Shown here one piece after another: positions 36,901 to 56,735 of a stretch of DNA of 64,000 nt. The translations under genes were made by a program, and so were the position numbers. The stretch lies in contig PUQB01000170.1 in NCBI GenBank assembly GCA_003024785.1, positions 148,545 to 212,544 on the forward strand. The letters are read 5' to 3'. This DNA is from Selaginella tamariscina (lineage: Eukaryota; Streptophyta; Lycopodiopsida; Selaginellales; Selaginellaceae). Below the pieces are notes generated by a model. It saw only the letters and a list, made by a program, of their open reading frames with translations. It did no database searches and was not told the DNA's origin. The first letter of the stretch is position 1. Each line of letters opens with the position of its first letter.

Positions 36901-37088
36901 AACTTGACAAGGCTTTAGAGGTTTTACAGAGGTTTGGAGATGGCGGGAAATTTGAGAACTATGAGCTTGTATTGGATGAGTGTACGAAGGCAGCAGGCAA
37001 CGAGGACCTCGCAAAGAAGATTGTTAAGATGGTCAAGTCTAAAGGCATTGCAGAAGATGAAGAACTAGCTAAATATTGTACGTTATAA
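33954..37088 (+). CDS. P-class pentatricopeptide repeat protein, with frame breaks
   Basis: Exons 33954-34127, 34239-35631 and 35705-37088 give about 985 residues after allowing for frame breaks. It is a chain of 35-residue P-type PPR units with the repeated pattern VTYNxLIxGLCKxGRxxEA, for example DVVTYNALINGFCKAEKL and NAITYNTLIYGNCR. Such proteins bind organellar RNA by a one-repeat-one-base code. The N-terminal exon of 58 codons is not clearly a transit peptide. One-base indels occur near 34835, 34989, 35886, 35915 and 35941, each next to a G run or short repeat, so the protein as written is broken five times while repeat spacing is otherwise perfect. The second intron is a microsatellite inside the repeat array. 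The last 381 codons are continuous to TAA at 37086. Confidence 0.85.
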
Positions 37089-37184
37089 CTTTCTCAAACA
37101 GGTAAATTCTAAGAATCAGGTATGTGCGTGTGTCTGTGCGTGTGAAGAGAGACAGACACGGACACATGTATATGTGTATATTTA

Positions 37185-37400
37185 TATACACAAGGTGTTA
37201 AAGGTCCAAGAAGGGAGCAAGTTGTTCGTCTACTTTGCGGAATGGGAAACCAAACAAGTCCTTGTCACCTGATGCCAATGCATATTCACTAGCTATGCTT
37301 ACTCCAGATACAAAGTCTCCAACCTCATAACTTGGATTCTTGTGTACTTTGCAAGGAGCACCTGCTATGTGAGGAGACGCCGCGTAGCCATTGTTGTGGC
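37185..37400 (-). pseudogene. Decayed copy of the alkenal reductase
   Basis: Matches the reductase at 41550-41725 (exon two) joined directly to 42256-42307 (start of exon one), in the same orientation. The junction at GGATTCTT/GTGTAC shares a CTT with both parents, as after a microhomology deletion. The exon-two part remains open and reads SYEVGDFVSGVSIASEYALA, which keeps two bases that the intact-looking gene lacks. The start region (GCCATTG on plus) is still seen. Confidence 0.85.
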
Positions 37401-40429
<3,029 letters not shown>

Positions 40430-40433
40430 TTAC

Positions 40434-40564
40434 TACAGTTTGAGTTTGAAAAGTAACGTATTTTCTGGATGATGCGATGTAACAATTGTCTTTGTAGGTG
40501 TATGCGTGCATCATTATGTATACACTCGTGTATGTGTGTGTGTTATGATATTTTACGCATTTGT

Positions 40565-40596
<32 letters not shown>

Positions 40597-40628
40597 GCAA
40601 ACATACTGTTTCGTCTCCATTGGACTTA
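40434..40628. pseudogene. Remnants of duplicated ELP5 and F-box sequence
   Basis: 40434-40497 resembles ELP5 intron seven at 43811-43882 (GTTTGAGTTTGA-AAGTAACGT, ATTTTCT, TAACAATT-TCTTTGTAGG). 40607-40627 is identical over 21 bases to F-box exon three at about 44750-44770 (core TTTCGTCTCCATTGGACTT). Order and orientation match the block downstream of the reductase, so these appear to be scraps of a tandemly duplicated copy. Confidence 0.65.
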
Positions 40629-40650
40629 ATACAGGCACACATGTTGTTTG

Positions 40651-42307
<1,657 letters not shown>

Positions 42308-42465
42308 TGTCGAGTGCGTCTGGAATCCAGAGGGCCCAGTGTGGCAATTTTTTTTGATATTTTGATATATATCGAATATTCACTCAGTATCATCATATGC
42401 TGGAATATTCTACTCCCTGTCTTTGGGTTAGGTTACCCTGTTTTAGGGTTCACGATTCTAGGGCT

Positions 42466-44206
42466 ATGGCGGAGCTGAGCATTGCGCGCGCCTTGAGGAG
42501 TGGCACGGCGGAGGGTGAGCATGCGGTCGCAGTAATGATATCCGATTCATTGGAGACGGATGCTGGATGCGCAGTTTTCCGGCATTTTATTGAATCAATG
42601 ATTAGCACCATTGTATCTGGATCAGCACAGGCCAGGTTTGTCTTCATTTTTTGCACGGACACGCACATAGCTGATTTTCTATGTAATCTGGCAGAGGATT
42701 GGTCCTGGTCGCGTCTTGCACTCCCCCGGAAACTTATTTTTCAATCTTCCGCAAATTCAAAGTTGAATCTTCTCCCTGGTATGTTAGAATATATGTATAT
42801 GTCAATATATACGTGGAAAGGTTATTGAGTACCACAAAGTTTCCAGGTTATGGATTGTTTCTCAGACCCATTGGGTTGGGAGAGGCTAATATCACCCACT
42901 AAGATGGAGAAAGCTTATGATATCAGGGACTTGAACGCTTTGATGACTAACATTAGCGATCTAGGCAAAGGTAAAACGCACACGCACACACACACACACA
43001 CACACATATGAACAATGATTAACTTTGCGTCTTTGTATATTCAGGGATTGTAGCAGACCAACCCAAAGCACGATATGTGGTTGCCATTGATGCCGTATGT
43101 ACTTTTAGTTTTATAACTTTCTTAGTTATGAACTCTAACTGGAGCCCGTGCAGCTGAGCTTCTTTCTGAGGCATCATTCTTTAGCAGCTGTCTCGAGATT
43201 TATCAGTCAACTTCGAGCTTCTGGTACCTTTACATTTGTTTTATAGCAGCACTATATTATAATAGATCGTGTGTACGCGGGTATATATTACGTTTTCCAT
43301 ATGCAGATTTTCTATCCTGTATCATATGGGTCACACATGGAGATCTGCTTCAACCAAGAGTTTTGGATTCTTTAGAGTACTTGTCAACGGCTGTGGTATT
43401 CCTAGAGCCCCAACTTGAGTTCCTTCGTGGAGAAAAGCACAATGGAGGCAGATTTAGGATAAGGCAAAAGCGTCGGAATGGTCGCATCCGAGAGCAGGTA
43501 CACATACAGGGAATACATGTGTCTGTGTGAGCATAGCTATAAATATATATGGCATTGTAAAGTCAGTATGTATAATTCACGATATGTTAGTGTACTTATC
43601 ACACACGCGCGCGCACGCGCACGCACACACTTATGATGTTTCTAGGTAGACGAATTCAAGATGGAGAATGAAAGCTTGAAGTTCTTTCCTGTGGAAACAA
43701 GGCCAAACGAGGACAACACCAACAACATCCACAAGGTATGTATGTATGTATACATATATAAATACGGATTTACCTATGAACATTACTATGTATTTTCCAT
43801 TTTATTAGTTTGCAGTTCGAGTTTGAGAAGTAACGTGTTTTCTATAAGAATGGTTGATGGGATCTAACAATTTTCTTTGTAGGTCCATTTTAGACTTGAC
43901 TTGTCAGAAAAAGAGCTTGAAGACCGATCAAAAGTCATACTTCCATTTGAACACCAAGGTAAGAGAATGTATTTATGTATGTACGTGTATGTATGTTATG
44001 CATACATACATATATATATTTGTATGGTGAGTTTAGCACGGTTTCTAACGTTTTCAGGCGCAGGAAATGGCAAGGATTTGCATATATACGACGGACGGAA
44101 AGAAGATCTGGTAAAGAATTCCGGTGGTAGCATTCACTATCTGCGGGATTCTGACGACGAGATGCCCGATTCGGATGAAGATCCAGACGACGACCTTGAT
44201 ATTTAA
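42466..44206 (+). CDS. ELP5: Elongator complex subunit 5
   Basis: Subunit of the ELP4-5-6 ring of Elongator, which modifies wobble uridines in tRNA. Exons: 42466-42635, 42695-42778, 42847-42970, 43045-43094, 43154-43223, 43307-43497, 43646-43735, 43883-43958, 44058-44206; about 334 residues, near the usual length. The RecA-like fold shows GLVLVASCTPPETYF, DCFSDPLGWERL and ARYVVAIDA. The diagnostic tail is ILPFEHQG followed by the acidic C-terminus SDDEMPDSDEDPDDDLDI. The exon two/three junction is one base short: a GGGTATGT donor context (now GGTATGT near 42778) would restore frame. All other phases agree. It is divergent from the reductase and ends 88 bp before the F-box gene's end. Confidence 0.9.
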
Positions 44207-44294
44207 ACATTTATCAAGTACGTATATAAATTAGAACACCAAAAGGATAATTCCCATATATATTTACAAAAGAATCATTAAAGAATATATTAAA

Positions 44295-45118
44295 TCATTC
44301 TAGAATTTCAGCTGGCCAGAGGCATTGCCAGACAGCAATCTCGTCCTTTGTTCGTAGCTTTCTTACTCCACCATAGAAGCCCTCGGCTTCCGTTCCGGCT
44401 TCAGTGTGGTTTCTCCTATCTATTGCCGCTCGTCTCCACCTCGAGTTTCTTGTATATTGGTTAAAAATTATTATATCTGCATAAAACAATTTATTCATAT
44501 GTTACATACGAAGGTTGTGCGCACACACACAGACTTACTGTCAGTGTGACATGAACAGTGCAGGCCATTCCTGCTGTTGCACAAATCTGAATGTCCTACG
44601 CCCATACCACCAGCCTGCAAAATCATCCTCGTTATTTCAAATATACGATTGCATGTCTGTGCGTGTCTTCTTGCATCATGATGCTCTGTATGTTATGATC
44701 ACATATATATATATAGAGAGAGAGAGAGATACCGTATGGGAAGTCTTTGTTTCGTCTCCATTGGACTTCAATGTGGTCTCCAGGCTTGAGCTCAAGTAAA
44801 CAGTCGGAGGAGTGCAAAGTATGTGCTGGAGTTTCTACAGGTGCTGCTCTCAAACGCCCATGGTATATTCTCTTCCGTAACTACAGCCCTTGGACCGTGT
44901 GGAGGATATCTGAGCCAAGTCAAACAGGTAAATATTAAAGATATTTAAGTCGTTATTATATCAATAAGAAGTTATTGTAAAAGACTTGAAGTCATCAAAC
45001 AATCACCTGATCAGTGACACAGCGCATCACACACGCACACACATTCTAGATATTTATCTCTGTAGTCAGATTCGAGATGTTACATGAAACTACTAGTCAA
45101 TGACAGTATTGAATGAGA

Positions 45119-45152
<34 letters not shown>

Positions 45153-46327
45153 TTTTGTGTATGTGTGTGTGGCCTTACTTCGTTCATCAGTAACATTGAC
45201 TCTCACTGTTGGAGTTTAATGCTCAGATAACCCACTACTGAAGATATCTGTTGAGTACTCCTCTCTGGAGCACGTGCATACAGCCACACACCCACACAAG
45301 GACCATAGATTATTCTATGTAGAAAAACACATACCTTGCCCGGAACGAGTCGAGGCATCGGTCATAGCTCAAGTCGGCATCATAAGTGGAGAGTAGGAAA
45401 CCAACGTGCCCGTGCTGCATAGTAAGCTTTCCCGTAAGACACGAACGCACGAATTCAAACTCGGACAGAGAGACTCACCTCTCGATTGTATACTTGGGCA
45501 CGGAACCAGAAACTCCCCGTCTCCAGAGCCCAATACCAGGCCATGAGAGAGTCGACAAGGGGAGCCTTCCTCGGCCTTCTCATGCGCAGATTCAAGAGAG
45601 AAAGAGGCCAAGTGGACATCAGATTCCACACCCAGATTCGCTTGGAAGCATTCGGATTCTCTTCTGATTCGCTCTTCAATCTCTCTCTGCGCCACTCCTT
45701 GTACGAGTCGGGCCCTGCCAATCTGCCCCATTTCTCGTAGACAAGCGCCTCCCACAGATGGTCGCTCCTGCACTTGTCACGGAACTCTCTGCACACTCCA
45801 GCCATCCGTAGCAGGCTCTCCGCAGGCAATCTGCACAGAATGCTGTCCAATGCGAGATCGGGCAAATCCAGAATCGAATTAGATGCATTCTGGGAATCAT
45901 CCGAGTCCGAATTGCAGCCTGAATTCGCATCTGTCCACCGAGATTGCACTCTTGCCCTCTTCAGGAACAGCATTGCTCCTGTCGAGATTCTTTTGAATTG
46001 GAAGGCATATTCCCTCGCAACCAATGAGATGGTTGAAATCTCCTCCCTCTCCTTGCCGGACCTGCCCATCGACACCGTGCGGTACCCGGCCGGCTGCCTC
46101 GCCGGATTCAGCACGGCAACGAAAGCCAGGAGACCGTACACCGCGCTGCATAATCCGTACGCCACGCTGTGGTTGCCGTACACGTTAGCGAAGAATGCCA
46201 CACTGCAGCTGCATAGAATGAGAATGACGCTGGCGTGAATGAATCGGCGACGTTCATCTTCCCGCTCCCTGGACTCGATCGCATGGACCTGATCGGTCAG
46301 AAGTGGAAGAATGGACATCATATGCAT
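44295..46327 (-). CDS. F-box protein with N-terminal membrane segment
   Basis: Exons in gene order: 46327-45479, 45414-45335, 44909-44733, 44614-44539, 44476-44295; about 455 residues after allowing for two breaks. The N-terminus has a hydrophobic stretch (about residues 30-75, FIHASVILILCSCSVAFF and a second segment). The F-box follows near residue 150: ILDLPDLALDSILCRLPAES. The C-terminal domain shows GHVGFLLSTYDADLSYD, LKPGDHIEVQWRRNKDFPYG, NSRWRRAAIDRR and AEGFYGGVRKLRTKDEI, as in the Arabidopsis At2g26850/At2g41170 group. F-box proteins give substrate choice to SCF ubiquitin ligases; the substrate is unknown. Exons three (near 44855) and four (near 44600) each lack two bases. The ATG at 46327 is followed closely by another at 46321. 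Confidence 0.85.
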
Positions 46328-46439
46328 ACAGATAAATCGACCTAAGAAGCATAATTAACATCTCTGCACTTTTGACCGGGCAGGCGGCCTTCAATTGTGC
46401 AGGAGATGCAGCAACCAGAGAATGACACGTGGCGGACAT

Positions 46440-48217
46440 ATCTTTTTCTGGTTCAAGTTGCTGTCTTGGATTAACTTCTTAGTTGGATTTGACAAGGAAC
46501 AAGTTGGCACAGAACGGAATATATCTCTGTGTGTATAATATATATGTATATATATGATTCTATATGTGTAAGTGGTTGGTCGTGCAAAAATTCTTTAAAT
46601 TAGTTCCCTTAAGAAGAACGTGCAAGTAACTATACAAGTTCATAATGAAGTCTTTTGCGTAATAATTATCTAAGCAACCATTGTCCGCCGGCACAAGGCA
46701 AACTGTACACACGTGTGTGTGTGCGCGCGCGCGCGTGCGTGTGTACAAGTTGTGTTCAACTAGAATATGAAAACAGCTTTGTTTGGACTAGGTTCCTGTT
46801 GTGGTCAATGGAGGCAGCTTCCAGATATATATGAAAATATGCACAGTTGCAGAAATATGTTAAATGTGTGATACAAGCCGTCATTATTGTCTCTCTCTCT
46901 ATATATATATATACACACACACTACCTTTTTATGTATATGTATGCATTTTAACCTAATTTATTAATATATTATCTTAACTTTTAAATATATCTTTTCTCA
47001 ATTAATTTAAATTTAATTTAATATATTTGAATATTCTTAATATAAATAGCATTTTAATATAGGAACATTTAATGATACTAAAATATAGTATATGCGTACA
47101 AAAGAATATATAACATATTCTTTTAATAATAATATTTACAAATACAAAATGTATAAATTCTAAAAATATAAAATTTTAATTTTATAGATTAATAATTATA
47201 AATAAAGGAATAAGCATTAATCATCATTATTTGTTAATTATTAAGGTTTAGATTTTATTTTAACCATAATTATAATCATACAAAATTAAAATATCTTAGT
47301 AATATTTTATATTGGTTTGGATATTAGGGATATAAGGATATATAGTTTTAAATTTATCTAAACTTTAAACTTTTTATTTAAATAATTATATAAGAATAAA
47401 ATAAAATATTGTAGTGATATCTTATGTTTATACCAATGATAATTAAATGCTTTACATTGTTTAAGAAATGGTGAATCCTAGAAAAAATAATATCATAGTA
47501 ATATCATAGAATTAAATATACTTAAGGTGATATGTCTGAATATACTGATGAAATTTATATTAAAATAAGTAAATAATTTAAATTTTAATGGTAAAACTTA
47601 AATTTATGTTTGGCACGAGTAAATGTTTCACTATTTAAATCCTTCATATGTATCTGTTATTAATACGTGTGTTGTGTGTATTAAGATTTTAATATGCTAT
47701 TATACATATTTTTAATAGAAAACAATAAATTATATGAAGAATATATCAATAATAATTTAATTTTATACTATGTTATAAACTAAATAATTCAAATTACGTG
47801 TCTTTTAAAATTTCATACTTATCACATTCTTATCCTTAAAACGTTAGTTTCAAATATCATGCACTTTAATAGTACATAAAATTTTATAATTCATAATATT
47901 TAATTCCACGTCACATATATGTGACTATTTCTTATTTAATTTATTTTATTATTTAGCATAAATTTTAGTTTAATTTATTATAGTTTTCTTTAAAAATTAT
48001 TTATCATTCTATTTCATTTCAACTTCTAAGAGCTCATTTAAAATTCAAATAAGTCATTAGTATATTAAAAATTTATAATAGACATGATTAAAACATTATA
48101 TAAAGTTTTAAATGAATTTTGTTCATTTTTATATTAAATAAACTTAAATTTAATTGTGGTTTTGACTTATTATATTTTAAGTCTTATTAAGTTATATAGG
48201 GGTATAAAGTTTGATAA

Positions 48218-48284
<67 letters not shown>

Positions 48285-48516
48285 TTCCGTAAAATTAACT
48301 AAAGCGATCTAACTTAAAACTTGTGACAAATTTACATATTAACTTTTACATAAAGACTGTTTAAATCCTAATAATTTCTCAAAACATATAACTTCCAATA
48401 TGTAATGAACTTCATTAGTTAGTTAATCATACAAAATATTTTCGAAAAATTATATATGACAATACATTGTAAACTCATTTCAATTTGGATATACACATAT
48501 TATAAAAGCTTAACTA
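46440..48516. other. AT-rich spacer
   Basis: No gene seen. It holds a GC-alternating tract (TGTGTGCGCGCGCGCGTG) near 46718-46740 and the palindromic microsatellite at 48218-48281. Confidence 0.55.
48218..48281. repeat. Palindromic (AC)n(TA)n(TG)n microsatellite
   Basis: About 11 AC units, 6 TA units and 14 TG units in series. The two ends are reverse complements, so the tract can fold into a single hairpin or cruciform of nearly its whole length. Confidence 0.95.
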
Positions 48517-50885
<2,369 letters not shown>

Positions 50886-50980
50886 ATCCGGTAAACGGAA
50901 ACAGAAGAACCCTGATAGATCAAGAAATTGTTGAAGAGAGAATGTATACAACTTGGATTAAAGCTTCTATACTCAGGCCC

Positions 50981-50987
50981 TATATAG
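50981..50987 (-). promoter_or_regulatory. TATA box of the alcohol dehydrogenase gene
   Basis: TATATAG on plus (CTATATA on minus) about 96 bp upstream of the ATG at 50885. Confidence 0.4.
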
Positions 50988-51087
50988 TAGACAGGATGAC
51001 CTGTCTTGCCGCCATTGGCTTCCGCCGCCGGGCCGCCGAATCGTTTCGTCGTTAAAAATAATTAGCGGCAACTTAAAAATAATTAAT

Positions 51088-51203
51088 GTGGCGATTAGTT
51101 CAGCAATTAGACGCATAGCTGACAAGTGTTTAAATTTAAATAAAAGTGGCGATTAGTTCAGTCATTAGACGCATAGCTGACAAGTGTTTAAATTTAAATA
51201 AAA
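51088..51203. repeat. 58-bp tandem duplication in the ADH/PES spacer
   Basis: Two copies (51088-51145 and 51146-51203), each starting GTGGCGATTAGTTCAG, differ at two bases. They lie in the divergent promoter region. Confidence 0.9.
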
Positions 51204-51271
51204 GTGGCCTAAAACACAAAACACACCTGAATGTGGACAGGTGTCGTATAAAAGTACGCGTACATACCATA

Positions 51272-51285
51272 AAACCCTAAACCCT
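51272..51285. promoter_or_regulatory. Telo-box in the ADH/PES spacer
   Basis: AAACCCTAAACCCT, two units of the plant telomere repeat, sits about 350 bp upstream of the ester synthase start and 390 bp from the ADH start. Confidence 0.5.
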
Positions 51286-51633
51286 ATTCTCAGTGGCATA
51301 TCCTAAATGGATGGCCAGGATGATATAAGAAAACTGTTTCATGCATTTTCTATGGAAGGGTCCTTAAAAGAAGATTCTCCAAAGGACACTTATTGAAAAT
51401 GTACATATACACGGTATATGCTTTTTATTAATACATAAGTATATGTTTATTAATCTACATAATAACCACGTATTCCGTAACACTTGGGATGTGCAACTCC
51501 GGACAGGTCGGAGATGAGCTGGAAATGGAAATATATAAACCGTAAGATCTTAAGTCGATCGACGGTTATAAGAAAGGAGAGATGAACAACAACATTAGCA
51601 TTTGAAATCAGTGTACATTAGGTCTGCTTAAGA

Positions 51634-52314
51634 ATGTCACTGGAGAGCGTAAGCGTTGGAGCAGCACCACTCCTGTTCAATCTTTGTACAAAACTTCAAT
51701 CTGGAAGGAGGTTTATATGTCCTTCAGTGAAGCATAGGGGCTCTAGAGTGTATGTCACAAGTACCACACATTCTACAACATTTGATAGAAATCCCTCGCA
51801 ATTCCGGAATGAAATCGCCACAGAAGATGAAATCGAGGAAGAAATCCCTCCCGTTGATGATATCACCGTCGTTCCGAGCTGCCCAATTCCGGATTTCTCA
51901 GAAGCGCTCAACCATGTCACGCTACTTAATCCATTGAAGGTCATCGACAAGCTCCCTAACGATAGAAGATTGCAAGAGAAGAAGCTCCTTGTGTATGTTC
52001 CTGGCATGGATTGTACTGGGCAAGGGATTCGTCCCCAGGTCCCATCGCTTGTAGCTGCTGGGTACGTGTGTGCGTGTGCGTGTGTGTGTACGTATATATA
52101 TGGGACATTTATGCAGATACGATATAAGGTGTGTGTATATTCCAAGTAGTGATAGATCATCGTGGTCACAGCTAGTGAATACACTAACTCCTATGTTGAG
52201 GAATGAGGTGATAGCATACAAACACTTGACGCTTGTTGGGGAATCCTTTGGTGGACGTTTGGCTTTGCACTTAGCAAAAGCAGCTCCTGATATTGTCTCT
52301 CAACTAGTGCTGGT

Positions 52315-52349
<35 letters not shown>

Positions 52350-52555
52350 GAGAGAGAGAGAGAGAGAGAGAAATGTGCGTGCGTTTGTTAAAAAGAAATG
52401 CTTATTCTTTATAGGTGAACCCTGCTACAAATCTTTCACAAACCAACATGTTTGCTAGTTTATTTGGGCAAACAGGAATTTTGGGACTCCTACCTGAACC
52501 ATTATATGAACTTGCACAGGTAACTGAATGTATAATCAACTATATATATATATAT

Positions 52556-52612
<57 letters not shown>

Positions 52613-53219
52613 ACCATAAATGTATTGCAGGATATTTTATTACCACTGATGCTTAAGCAAGAACGAGTTTCATTAAGAGGAGAAAACGTGAATTTCTTAT
52701 CCCCAGTGGACTTTGTACCTGCACATTGTGCTGCATACAGGTTGTCAATGCTAAACGATCCAGCTGGACTTTCTGACGTGGAAGTACGCTCCATCTGTAC
52801 ACCTACGCTGATTGTAAGAATATTCTCTCGCCGGTACTGTATTTTGTTTACTTATATTTACATATATTTAGTGCGTTTGTTTTATGTAGTTAACCTCTGC
52901 AAAGGACCTGGTTGTATCTTCATTAGATGAAGGACTGAGGCTTCAAAACTTGATTCCTAATTCCAAACGTGTAATCCTGCCTGAGAGGTTAGCATACACG
53001 TGTGTTGTGTACGCGTGCGTGTGTATGTATGTATGGGTAAAAACTAACATATTAATTACTTTTTTGGTTCTCAGTGGGCATATTGCACTGCTTGAGACTT
53101 CTATGGACCTGTCTACCATCATAAGAAACCATGAAGTCTCCAGTAGTGAAAAGGAAGATGATCTTCTGGACGAGAGAATGGATGAACTTGGAAAGATGCT
53201 TGGTCCATGGCGTGTAAGG

Positions 53220-53255
<36 letters not shown>

Positions 53256-53804
53256 TGTGTTAGTTTAGCTACAATCTTACGTAAAACGTCATGCAGTTTT
53301 TGACATCACCACTTGTATTTGGGGCAGAGAACTTACCCTCACCTTCCCTTGCGGTAGTGTGTGTGTGTGTGTGATGTACCAGCACATTGTAAATACTTCC
53401 AGTTTATTTTCATTAATAATTTACATAATAATTAATTATTTGCAGAGTAAGAAGCCAGTTTTGTTTGTTGGAACCATACAATGTTTGGTGTATATGATTC
53501 AGCTGTTCTTGTACACGAGGTAAATATATAACAAAAGTGAACTCTAGCTATATTTATTACAAAGTACTGCTTTTAAATAGTTGTATCTTCGAGGCTTTAA
53601 GTGCCGCAGTCTTGCTCATCCTGGTCATTGGTTGTCCGGTGTAGGTGAACTATTTGAAAGGTAAATGTAACGTTGGTGTGTGGTGTGTGTGTGCGTGGAG
53701 AGAGAGAGAGAGAGAGAGAGATCATGCATTGCATGTTTTTAACAGGTATGGATGTGTGAAAGCCACCATGTTTGAAGCGTACCGAGTATTGAAGGTATTC
53801 ACTT

Positions 53805-53848
<44 letters not shown>

Positions 53849-54746
53849 GTGCTCCTATGTGTGAAAAACGTTATGTTGTGAACCTTGTAGGAAGGCAAGC
53901 ATGTACTGCTTTTCCCTGGAGGGGCAAGAGAAGTTTGCAAGCGCAGGGTAAAGTTTTTAATTATGATAATTTAATTATCTTCTAATTATTTTATTAAATG
54001 CTTTTTATGTTCAGGGTGAGGAATACAAGCTGCTTTGGAAATCGACTATTGATTTTGTTCGCATGGCTATACGGCATAATGCTATCATTGTTCCTTTCTC
54101 TGCACTTGGTGGCGATGACGCGTATGTTATATATATATATATATATATATATACGATATATACACACACACACACACAGATAGATAGATACATATATACA
54201 TATGTTTTATTTGATATTTACCGCAGGTTCAGAATATTATTAGATTCAAACGAGCTGTTAAGTTCTCCAGTGGGTGATCTAATTCGACAACTATATACGT
54301 CGGCGGAACTTAATCCGGAAAATGTTCATCCCATTAGTGCCTTTCCTTTTACAAATCTCCCAAGGTAACACACACGCACACACACGAAATATATTAATAT
54401 ATACATATACACAAGCTTTACATATATATGCATATATTTGTATATGAACGTTTTATACAATGTTTTAGTCCGATTCCTTTGCCATCAAGGATTGAGAGAA
54501 TATATTTCCACTTTGGGGAATACGTAGACACGGATGAATTAAAAGTCGATGTTCGAGACAGGCAACAAGTAAGTTTCATTTATTTTATGAAATATAATTA
54601 AGATATAATCGTAAATTCTTAAATAATTATCTTGTATACTTACCTTGGTGCATCATTTGGATTCTTTGCTTTTCAAGTGTCAAGCCCTTTACCGTAAGCT
54701 CTCTCTCTCTACACACACACACACACACACATATGGAAAGAGAAAG

Positions 54747-54786
<40 letters not shown>

Positions 54787-54934
54787 TTTTTGTTTTAGTG
54801 CTGATAAGAAAGAGAGTTGAGGATGGTATTGAACAGCTGAAACAAACACGTGAAAACGATAGTGTAAGCCCTTCTTCCACGATATTCCTGTGTGCGTGCG
54901 TGCGTGCGTGTGTGTGTGCGTGAATTATAGAAAC

Positions 54935-54965
<31 letters not shown>

Positions 54966-55062
54966 GATTATCTTACAGGAGAGGACGTTAGAAAACAGAC
55001 TACTTGCTAAACTTCAAAGAATATGGCCTGCTCGAAGGAAACATAACGACAGTATCTTATGA
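51634..55062 (+). CDS. Phytyl ester synthase-like (esterase/acyltransferase)
   Basis: Plastid phytyl ester synthase family, which makes phytyl and sterol-like fatty esters and triacylglycerol in thylakoid plastoglobules. Seventeen exons: 51634-52061, 52117-52312, 52415-52519, 52631-52813, 52890-52987, 53075-53213, 53297-53353, 53446-53519, 53581-53660, 53746-53794, 53891-53947, 54015-54121, 54227-54364, 54469-54568, 54678-54693, 54799-54863, 54979-55062; about 658 residues. A Ser/Thr-rich plastid-type N-terminus (about 1-60) leads to an alpha/beta hydrolase domain with VYVPGMDCTG and nucleophile motif GESFGG, and histidine in SGHIALLE. The C-terminal LPLAT-like part has KPVLFVG, SLAHPGHW, LLFPGGAREVCKR and IIVPFSALGGDD. 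Exon eight lacks one A near 53472. A 16-base micro-exon is included. Confidence 0.88.
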
Positions 55063-55626
55063 GAGCCCAGTTCATGTATATAATTTTGTATATACATTGT
55101 TTTGCATGCAGATATTCTTATAATATACTTGAATATGCTAGAATATATTCTAAATAAATGGTGGAGATTTAATCTTAAGAATCTACGTTACTGACTATAA
55201 ATATATTTTAAATTAGTTACGATATATTAGTAAATTAAAGAAAAGAAAATAAATAAATAAATATATATATGTATATATATTATAAACTAGCCAGAAATCT
55301 ATATATTAATATATACAATAAACATGCATACGAAAGAATATATAAAATTATATATTATTTACATTAAGAAGTAAAGCGTAATAAAAATAATCATACATTA
55401 AAATATAAGTTAATTATAATATTAAAAGCTTTATAAACAATATATATTATTAGATGATATATTTGTGATTTATTTTATTATAATATAATTTATTAATTAG
55501 ACAGCAGTATATATGTTTCAACGATAAAAAATAATATTTATAATTGCATGACATGCACGTGTACATATACGTGTGTATGGTCATATGTGGTCGTCATCTG
55601 TTTCGTTTCTAGGGCAGCTGAGCAGC
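55063..55626. other. Spacer before the pyruvate decarboxylase gene
   Basis: AT-rich, no gene. TTCTAG just before 55614 could be an acceptor of a 5' UTR intron of the downstream gene. Confidence 0.4.
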
Positions 55627-56474
55627 ATGGGAACATTAGGAACGCATCTGGCACGCCGTCTGGTTGAAATCGGAGTGTCCGATGTCTTCGGCGTGCCGGG
55701 GGATTTCAATCTTATGCTGCTCGATCAGCTGATTGCTGAACCGAGCCTGAAATTCATAGGCTGCTGCAACGAGCTCAATGCCGGCTATGCTGCGGACGGC
55801 TACGCTCGAGCGAGAGGTGTCGGGGCGTGCGTTGTTACATTCACTGTTGGGGGTCTCAGTGTTATAAATGCAATCGCTGGTGCTTACAGTGAGAATCTGC
55901 CGGTGATTTGCATCGCGGGTGGCCCCAATTCGAACGATTACGGGACTAATCGCATTCTTCATCATACTATTGGCCTTCCAGATTTCTCTCAGGAGCTCTC
56001 CTGCTTCAAACAAGTCACATGTTCACAGGTGCGTGCGTGCGTGTGGAAATTGTTGAACACACACATATATTGAAGTTTTCGACTGTATAGGTAGTTGTGA
56101 AGAACCTTGAAGATGCACACGAGTTGATTGATTTGGCGATCTCTACGGCTGTTCGAGAAAGCAAGCCTGCGTACATAAGCATCAGCTGCAACATTGCTGG
56201 CATCCCTTACCCTTCTTTTAGCCGTGAGCCTGTTCCATATTGCATCTCTGAAAAGTAAGTGCGTGTGTACGTATGTTCACTAACGTGTGTGTAGTGTGTG
56301 TTCACTAACGTGTGTGTGTGTGAGAGAGAGAGTGAATGAACCTTGGCATTTTGGTAGTTTGTGCACATAGAGTTGAACCAGTACTAGTAAAATTCTAGTA
56401 GGCATTTCAGGCTTGTGTGTGTGAGAGAAAGAGAGAACACATTTATGTTCACTATGTGTGTGTGTGTGTGTGTG

Positions 56475-56543
<69 letters not shown>

Positions 56544-56688
56544 AATGAATGAATGAACCTTGGCTTTTTGGTATTTTATGGATGTAGTATGATCTTAGTC
56601 AAACTCTAGTAGGCAATTTAGGCTTGTGTGTGTGTGTGTGTGAGAGATAGAGAAGAGGACGCATTTATGTTCACTAATGTGTGTGTGT

Positions 56689-56735
<47 letters not shown>

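Noticed and set aside
45774-46238. 154-codon plus-strand open frame
   Set aside because: Antisense to the F-box exon one, which has a recognisable F-box and downstream domain.
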